64,000 bases of DNA from contig JAOBSW010000552.1 in NCBI GenBank assembly GCA_026214975.1, forward strand, positions 248,001 to 312,000, in the 5' to 3' direction. Below the pieces are notes generated by a model that saw only the letters and a program-made list of their open reading frames with translations, did not search any database and was not told the DNA's origin. This document shows, piece after piece, positions 58,930 to 64,000 of the stretch (position 1 is the first letter of the stretch; each line of letters opens with the position of its first letter). Both the position numbers and the translations under genes were made by a program. Source of the stretch: Gentiana macrophylla. Taxonomy: Eukaryota; Streptophyta; Magnoliopsida; Gentianales; Gentianaceae.

Positions 58930-60250
58930 AAGAAGAAAAAAAGTTATTTTCGTCAACTCCGAAAATGTGAAGAAAATTGAAAATCTGATACCCTTATTGA
59001 GCTGTGTGATGGGAGTCAACTTTACGTGACTCCGGTGCATTATTTATCCCCGATTATCACATTTTCAGCACATTTTTGGGTGACTTAGACCATTTTCGGG
59101 GTGATATCGTGAGCTCATGGCACGGGGAATGAATCCGTTACTTTGTTGGATTGTTACCCTTTTTTAGTTGATATTGATCCCATTCCCGAGCACTTTTACC
59201 CTCCGGAATTGTTTGTATGTTTTTGGTCATGTGTGATGTTATAGGGTATCAGTGTCTCGAGGACCCGGAAAGAGATGATTTATGGTAAAAAGCATAACCG
59301 AGGCAAGAGAAGAGATCAAAGGAGGAAAAAGTGGAGTTTTGGGGCAACGGGAGTCCAAACGCACGTTTGAACCCTTCAAACGTGCGTTCAACGAGGCAAA
59401 ACTTGATACAGAGTTGAACCCCTCCAAGCGCACGTTCAAAACCCCGGCTGAACGTGCGTTCAAAGTCCACCAAACGCGACGTTCAACCCATCCTAAACGC
59501 GTGCGTTCAAGATGAAGAACATTCAAGTCCCCGCCTGTAATGAAGCGAACGCACGTCGAGACTATCCAAACGTGCGGCGCGTTTGAAGAAGCCAAGCGCT
59601 TGATTCCGACCTCCAAACATGCGTTTGGGCCATTTTTCTGCAGATTTTCTCCCAACTATAAATACCCCCCCCCCCTTAGACTATTTGAGAGGACAATTAC
59701 TTTCTTAGCAAAACTCTACCCCTTTCTTAGCTCGATTTTTGTAATAGCTTAGAATACTCTCTCTTAGTGTACATCAACATTATCTTAGCTTAATCTTTCC
59801 ATTTCTTAGCTTAGATTTCCATTCCAAACACTAAGAGACCACATTTTAATTACTTACTTTATTTTGTACTTTTGGATCTAATCTCAATTTACGCAATCTA
59901 ATGGTAATTTTCTCCTTTCTTTTACTTGTTATGGCTTTTATTCTTGCCTTATGTATGTTTTAACTAGTATAATGAGTAGCTAATCCCTTTTCATAGTCGA
60001 ATCATGTGAAATTTAGTGAAATCACCCTTGGGGTGATGAAATTGGGAGTGGGTAGTGTTTTTTATTGTTGTATCTTGCATATTTCACGTCTTAGAACTTG
60101 TTATAACGGATTTGGGCTAGATTGATCACCTAGGTCAAAATCACACACATCACTGTGTCAAGTTGATATTCTCTAATACTCGAGCTCGATCGATCCGTAA
60201 AAGGCGATATCGATCTCGTTTTGTTAAGTACTCGATATAACCTGATTTGA
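58930..60250 (+). mobile_element. Tat/Athila-like LTR remnant (LTR-D)
   Basis: The order of landmarks is that of LTR-A to -C: a GATGTTATAGGGTATC block (59236), a CG-word array (59357-59629), a TATA box (CTATAAATACCCC, 59656) and an AT-rich downstream part. TATAATGAGTAGCTAAT (near 59970), which I associate with Tat/Athila-type elements, is also present. No TG/CA ends with a TSD could be fixed, so both boundaries are approximate. Confidence 0.55.
59357..59664 (+). promoter_or_regulatory. CG-word array plus TATA box of LTR-D
   Basis: Words such as AAACGCACGTTT (59357-59368), AAACGTGCGTTC (59379), AAGCGCACGTTC (59426), GAACGTGCGTTC (59450), AAACGCGTGCGTTC (59495), GAACGCACGT (59548) and AAACGTGCGG (59568) repeat at 20-50 bp spacing. 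TATAAATA lies at 59657, about 28 bp after the last word. Confidence 0.6.
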
Positions 60251-60711
60251 TTCTTATGTTTTATTGTTTAGAATTTATTTAATTTTCCAAAACATGACAA
60301 GAAAAAACCCGACTCATCTGAAACTCGACTAATATTTAAATATCAATATTAAATATTATCCAAAATAAAATTTCACAAATCAAATTAACTTGATTAAAGC
60401 GAGTCACTCGAACACTACATTTTTTCATTCGCAATTAATCGCTGTTAATCTTTGAAGTTTCTTCGTATCACAGGTTGCTCGAGAATTAGGGCTGAAATGA
60501 AGAAACTTGGGGCTTAAAATGGAGGAAATTGCAGTAGAACGAGCCTATTTTTATAGTTAATATAGCGTTTGTATAGTTAATTTTCCCCAATTTTTGGTCA
60601 ATCTGTTTCTACCTTGATTTTCAGTAGCAATAGCTCATTTTTGGTGCCTGATATTAACTAGTTTAATCTATTCACATCAGCTGAATCTGATAAGATGAAC
60701 CGGTGGCTAAC

Positions 60712-61252
60712 AATGAAGCGAAGAAAATCAAGAAGAAATCTTCTAGGAAGAGACAAAAAAGCACCACTCTTGATTTGGTTGTTGATAGGATAAGTGATTT
60801 ACCGGACCCGATTCTGGGTATTATTCTGTCTTTTCTTCCCACCACAAGGAATGCTATAGCCACCTCCACTCTTTCAAAAAGATGGCGATTCATGTGGAAG
60901 ACCGTCCATAATCTTGTATTCTTTCATTTGGGTCGTAGGGAAGGCGATGAAATAAGATTCATTGAATTGGTTAACCGTGTTTTGCTTCTCCATAATGCTA
61001 CATTGCTAAATAAGTTTCTTTTGTTCTGGAAACCTAGGTGTAATTTAGTTCATTTAAGATCTTGGATCAAAACTGTGATTACAAGAAATGTCCATGAGCT
61101 TGCTATAGGTGTGGAGGCTCGTGTTGGTCCGGATAGTAGACCTAAACCAATTAAAATGCCGATAAGTGTTTTCAACTGTGAGTCATTACGGTATTTGGAG
61201 TTAGATAGCGGCTTTTATTTTTCTGAAGCAGATGTGATTTTCCTTCCAAAAA
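60712..61252 (+). pseudogene. FBX5: truncated F-box gene
   Basis: The ancestral start (ATGAAGCGAAGAAAATC, 60712) is out of frame with the F-box because of an early indel. The frame with the F-box has no ATG before it, only a GTG at 60703. That frame encodes [50 protein letters not shown] and PISVFNCESLRYLELDSG. Homology stops at FLPK near 61252. An unrelated A-rich sequence follows, so the second LRR half and the FBD are missing. Upstream sequence matches that of FBX3, FBX4 and FBX6. Confidence 0.88.
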
Positions 61253-61429
61253 TACGAGTCACTTACGGAAAACTCAACAACTCGAGTTCAAACCGAAAAA
61301 AAAAAAACGAATCAAACTTATTTACAGTTAAACATAGATAGACTAGTAACCCGATTCACTTTCTTTCCCATAAAAAATTTCCCACAAAAAATTTCCATAT
61401 TACATTTTCATTTACCGCCTAAGAACCGT

Positions 61430-61925
61430 GAAGCCATAACCTAAAATTAATCTCATTTCCCGGCCTTTATTTGTTCTACACTCTCACAGCCTCTCTGCAG
61501 ATAATTACATATTTTAGTTTGACGTTGTATGTTTATGCTATTATTAACGGTGTTGAGAGCTTCAATTTGTCAAGGTAATCGCTTAATCTACTGCTGTGAT
61601 TCTTCATCTTGTTTATAGGTTCGATTGTTTTGTATTCGAAATCAATCGCTTGTTAAATCCTTTATTCTTATCACAGATAGCAACAAAATTAGGGCACGTA
61701 CAAAATTGGGGCTGAAATTGATGGAATTTCAGCAGAGCAGAGCAGGGCCTATTTCCGTAGTTTATGCAGTGTTTGTACAGCTAATTTCTCACTAATTTCT
61801 TGTTAATCTATCTCTACTTTTGCCTTGATTTTCATTTGAGAGCTCGTTTCACTTCGTTTATATTAGATTAGCACAAGTTTAAGTTATTCCAATCAGCTGA
61901 ATCCGATAGGATTAGGTAGGTAAGG
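61430..61925 (+). other. Upstream region shared by the FBX genes
   Basis: Blocks such as GAATTAGGGC or AAATTAGGGCACG, AAATTGGGGCTGAAATTGAT, GCAGAGCAGAGC, ACAGCTAATTTCTC and CAGCTGAATCCGATAGGATT precede FBX6. They recur in the same order before FBX3 (47980-48327), FBX4 (55660-56164) and FBX5 (60420-60711), and partly before FBX1 and FBX2. The duplication unit therefore includes the 5' UTR and proximal promoter. Confidence 0.75.
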
Positions 61926-63498
61926 ATGAAGCGAAGAAAATCTAGGAGAAATGTCCATAGTATTTCTAGGAGACAAAAAAACAGCATTCCTGACTCGGTT
62001 GATATGATTAGCGCTTTACCGGACCCCATTTTGGGTTCGATTCTGTCTTGTCTTCCTACAAAGGAAGCTGTAGCCACCTCCGTTCTATCAGAAAGATTCA
62101 AATTCATGTGGAGGTCGGTCCATAATCTTAAATTCTTTCATTTGGGCTATAGGGGAGAACGGTATGAAGGTGAAGATATGAAATTCGTTGAATTTGTCAA
62201 CTGTGTTTTGCTTCTCCATTATTCTAGTTTGCTGCATAAGTTCAATTTGTTTTGGAAACCTAGGTGTATTTTATCTCATGTCATTTCATGGATCAGAACT
62301 GCAATTACGAAAAATGTCCAAGATCTATTGTTATGTGTTGAGACCGGTGATGTACCAAATAGTAGTCCTGAACCGATTGAAATGCCGATGAGTGTTTTCA
62401 ACTGTGACTCGCTACGATTTTTGGAGTTAGATGGTGGCATTTCTTTTTATGTAGAGGACGTGATTTTCCTTCTAAGACTCAAAAGTCTAAAACTTTTTTC
62501 AGTTGACTTCAAGTCTATGAAGGCTTTTGCAAAGCTTATAAGCGGATGTCCAATGCTGAACTTTCTACTCGTACATATTGACATTGACTACATGATAGAT
62601 TATTTTGGAATAGGAGATCATGATTTTGCGTATATAGTATCTTCAAATTCCTTGAGACGCTTTGTGCTATGTATCAATAAAAAGGAAGAGCTGCACTTTC
62701 TGATTTTTTATTGTAACCTGATGTTAAAGAGTCCTTCACTCGAGTACCTCACAATAGATGGTCATCTACATGAGGATTCATGTCAAAGAAAGTCTAAGCT
62801 TTCTGGTGGAAGTTAACTTAATGATCGATTTGCGTGAAGATGATTTCTACGAAACCGACATTTGCAATGCAGTCGTTGATGTAGTTCGTGCTTTCAATTG
62901 TGCAAAAACTCAGAATTTTTCAAGCGATGTGATGTGGGTAAGCTACTCTTTTTCTCTAGGAAGATTAATGTTTTGTACATCGGTATTGGACTTCTACACT
63001 TGTGTTTGTCAATGTTGTTGCCTACGCCGGATCACTAACGTTTGATATCATCAGGCTCTTAACAATGCCACAATTAGTTTGTCGATTGCGTTTAAGAGAT
63101 TGGTGACATTCGTGACAGAATGTTATTGCAGTCATTGTTGCTTATTACAATATTTCACCCAATCCTCAGACAATTTAGAAGACCTCACGATATATCAGAT
63201 TTGTGTTTGCAAGAGAGTATGGTTTTTGTTAATTAAACAATGTTAAGTATAATTATTGATGTGTTTTCTGTGATGTCAGGGTGGTAGAACCGATAGTCAT
63301 TCTCATCACACAAACTGGAAAGCTCCTGTAGAAGTTCCAAGATGCTTGTCAAACAGCTTAAAGAAGATTGAAATTCATGTTTATTTTGGTTTAGCCGATG
63401 AGCGTGAAATGATACGTTATATCTTAAAGCATGGAAGTGCCCTTGAACTTATAAAGATTGCATTAGATAGAAACCGGGAGGACGAAAGTTTGAGTTGA
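61926..63498 (+). pseudogene. FBX6: F-box/LRR/FBD gene with frameshift and lost splice donor
   Basis: Exon 1 (61926-62937) starts MKRRKSRRNVHS, with an F-box (MISALPDPILGSILSCL; SVLSERFKFMWRSVHNL) and LRRs (PMSVFNCDSLRFLELDGG; SGCPMLNFLLVHIDIDY). A 1-nt shift near 62785 (CAAAGAAAGTCTAAGC) ends the frame at 62816; the next frame continues FLVEVNLMIDLREDDF up to the donor TGG|GTAAGC. Exon 2 is 63055-63198 (144 nt). Its donor, GTTAG in the paralogues, is replaced by ATTTG. Exon 3, 63280-63498, encodes the FBD (WKAPVEVPRCLSNSLKKIEI; YILKHGSALELIKI). In the F-box the usual LSKRW is LSERF. Confidence 0.87.
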
Positions 63499-64000
63499 TT
63501 CAAGAGATGAATTCGCAGTTGATCAGTACAAGCCAGATCCTGTTGTAACAAGTTGAAACTTTGATTCAGTATTGGGCTTAAACTTGAATAATCGAGTCAT
63601 TGTGATTAAGATGAATGGTGTGATATGGAGACTTTTTAGAGCAGACCTAAATTTAGGGATTTTATTGAAGGAGGACATGTTATAATTACAGCATAAGTTT
63701 TGATAAATTATTATGTAGGATAATATTGGTGATTGGCAGATTAAGGAGGTTTAATAATTAATAGAGAATTAGGGATAATGATAGCTTTTGGAATATTTTT
63801 GAGTAACAGGACAGCCATATTCCTGGGAACTTTTTTCTGGAAACTTTTTTTTTTTTTTTTAATTTTCGGCTTGGAAAAAGATGCACTAGTGGATGGTAAA
63901 TAACAGAGTTGTGGTGATCTATGATCATGCAGCTCCATAATATTTGACCACAGGTGTGCATGTCTTAGGATAGTTGAGATATTCTGGGAACATATTATTT
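63499..64000. other. Region downstream of FBX6
   Basis: AT-rich sequence with a T run at 63848-63860. No gene or repeat boundary recognised. Confidence 0.5.

Noticed and set aside
59239..59655. 138-residue minus-strand ORF
   Set aside because: It is a reading through the CG-word array of LTR-D; its repeated NARS/NVRL phrases mirror the DNA words.

Overview
The window is nuclear DNA of a flowering plant, most likely a eudicot. Evidence is the dense nesting of plant LTR retrotransposons (Ty3/gypsy chromovirus, Athila/Tat-like, Ty1/copia, TRIM-like), hAT-, Mutator- and Stowaway-type MITEs, a tRNA-derived SINE, and a cluster of F-box/LRR/FBD genes with the small GT-AG introns usual for that family. 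I cannot name the species. No rRNA or true tRNA gene, CRISPR array or bacterial-type operon was seen.

Layout. 1-4.5 kb: 3' half of a decayed chromovirus and its 3' LTR. 4.6-7.8 kb: a nested inverted-repeat element and a hAT MITE with an intact 8-bp target duplication (TSD). 8.0-16.6 kb: a scrambled nest with a minus-strand copia LTR, a long Athila/Tat-like LTR inserted in it, an inverted junction block, and a non-autonomous Athila-like element carrying one unidentified ORF and a nested MITE. 16.7-25.7 kb: a solo LTR, MITEs, a chromovirus 5' LTR with another solo LTR inside it, and gene-free DNA. 26.8-64 kb: six same-strand F-box/FBD genes, called FBX1-FBX6 here. They are separated or broken by two copia elements, a chimeric LTR element (37.6-42.0 kb), a deleted copia element, a 3.5-kb Pack-MULE that carries pieces of at least three unrelated genes, a solo LTR, a SINE and a Tat-like LTR.

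Only FBX3 (48328-49908) reads through three exons, and its end looks truncated. FBX4 and FBX6 are nearly complete but frameshifted, FBX2 has a stop and a copia insertion, FBX1 is split by two copia elements and has lost its middle, and FBX5 is truncated. Their coding and upstream sequences are similar, so the array arose by tandem duplication. It looks like birth-and-death evolution of SCF substrate-receptor genes.

The most unusual signals are: (1) arrays of short inverted-arm words with a CG-NN-CG core in five or six LTRs of different families, directly upstream of a TATA box in four of them, with the word differing between families; (2) the multi-gene Pack-MULE with a perfect 9-bp TSD; (3) a chimeric retroelement pairing a chromovirus 5' LTR with a TRIM-like interior and 3' LTR between matching 5-bp TSDs; (4) an inversion that can be traced because one copy of a TSD is reverse-complemented.
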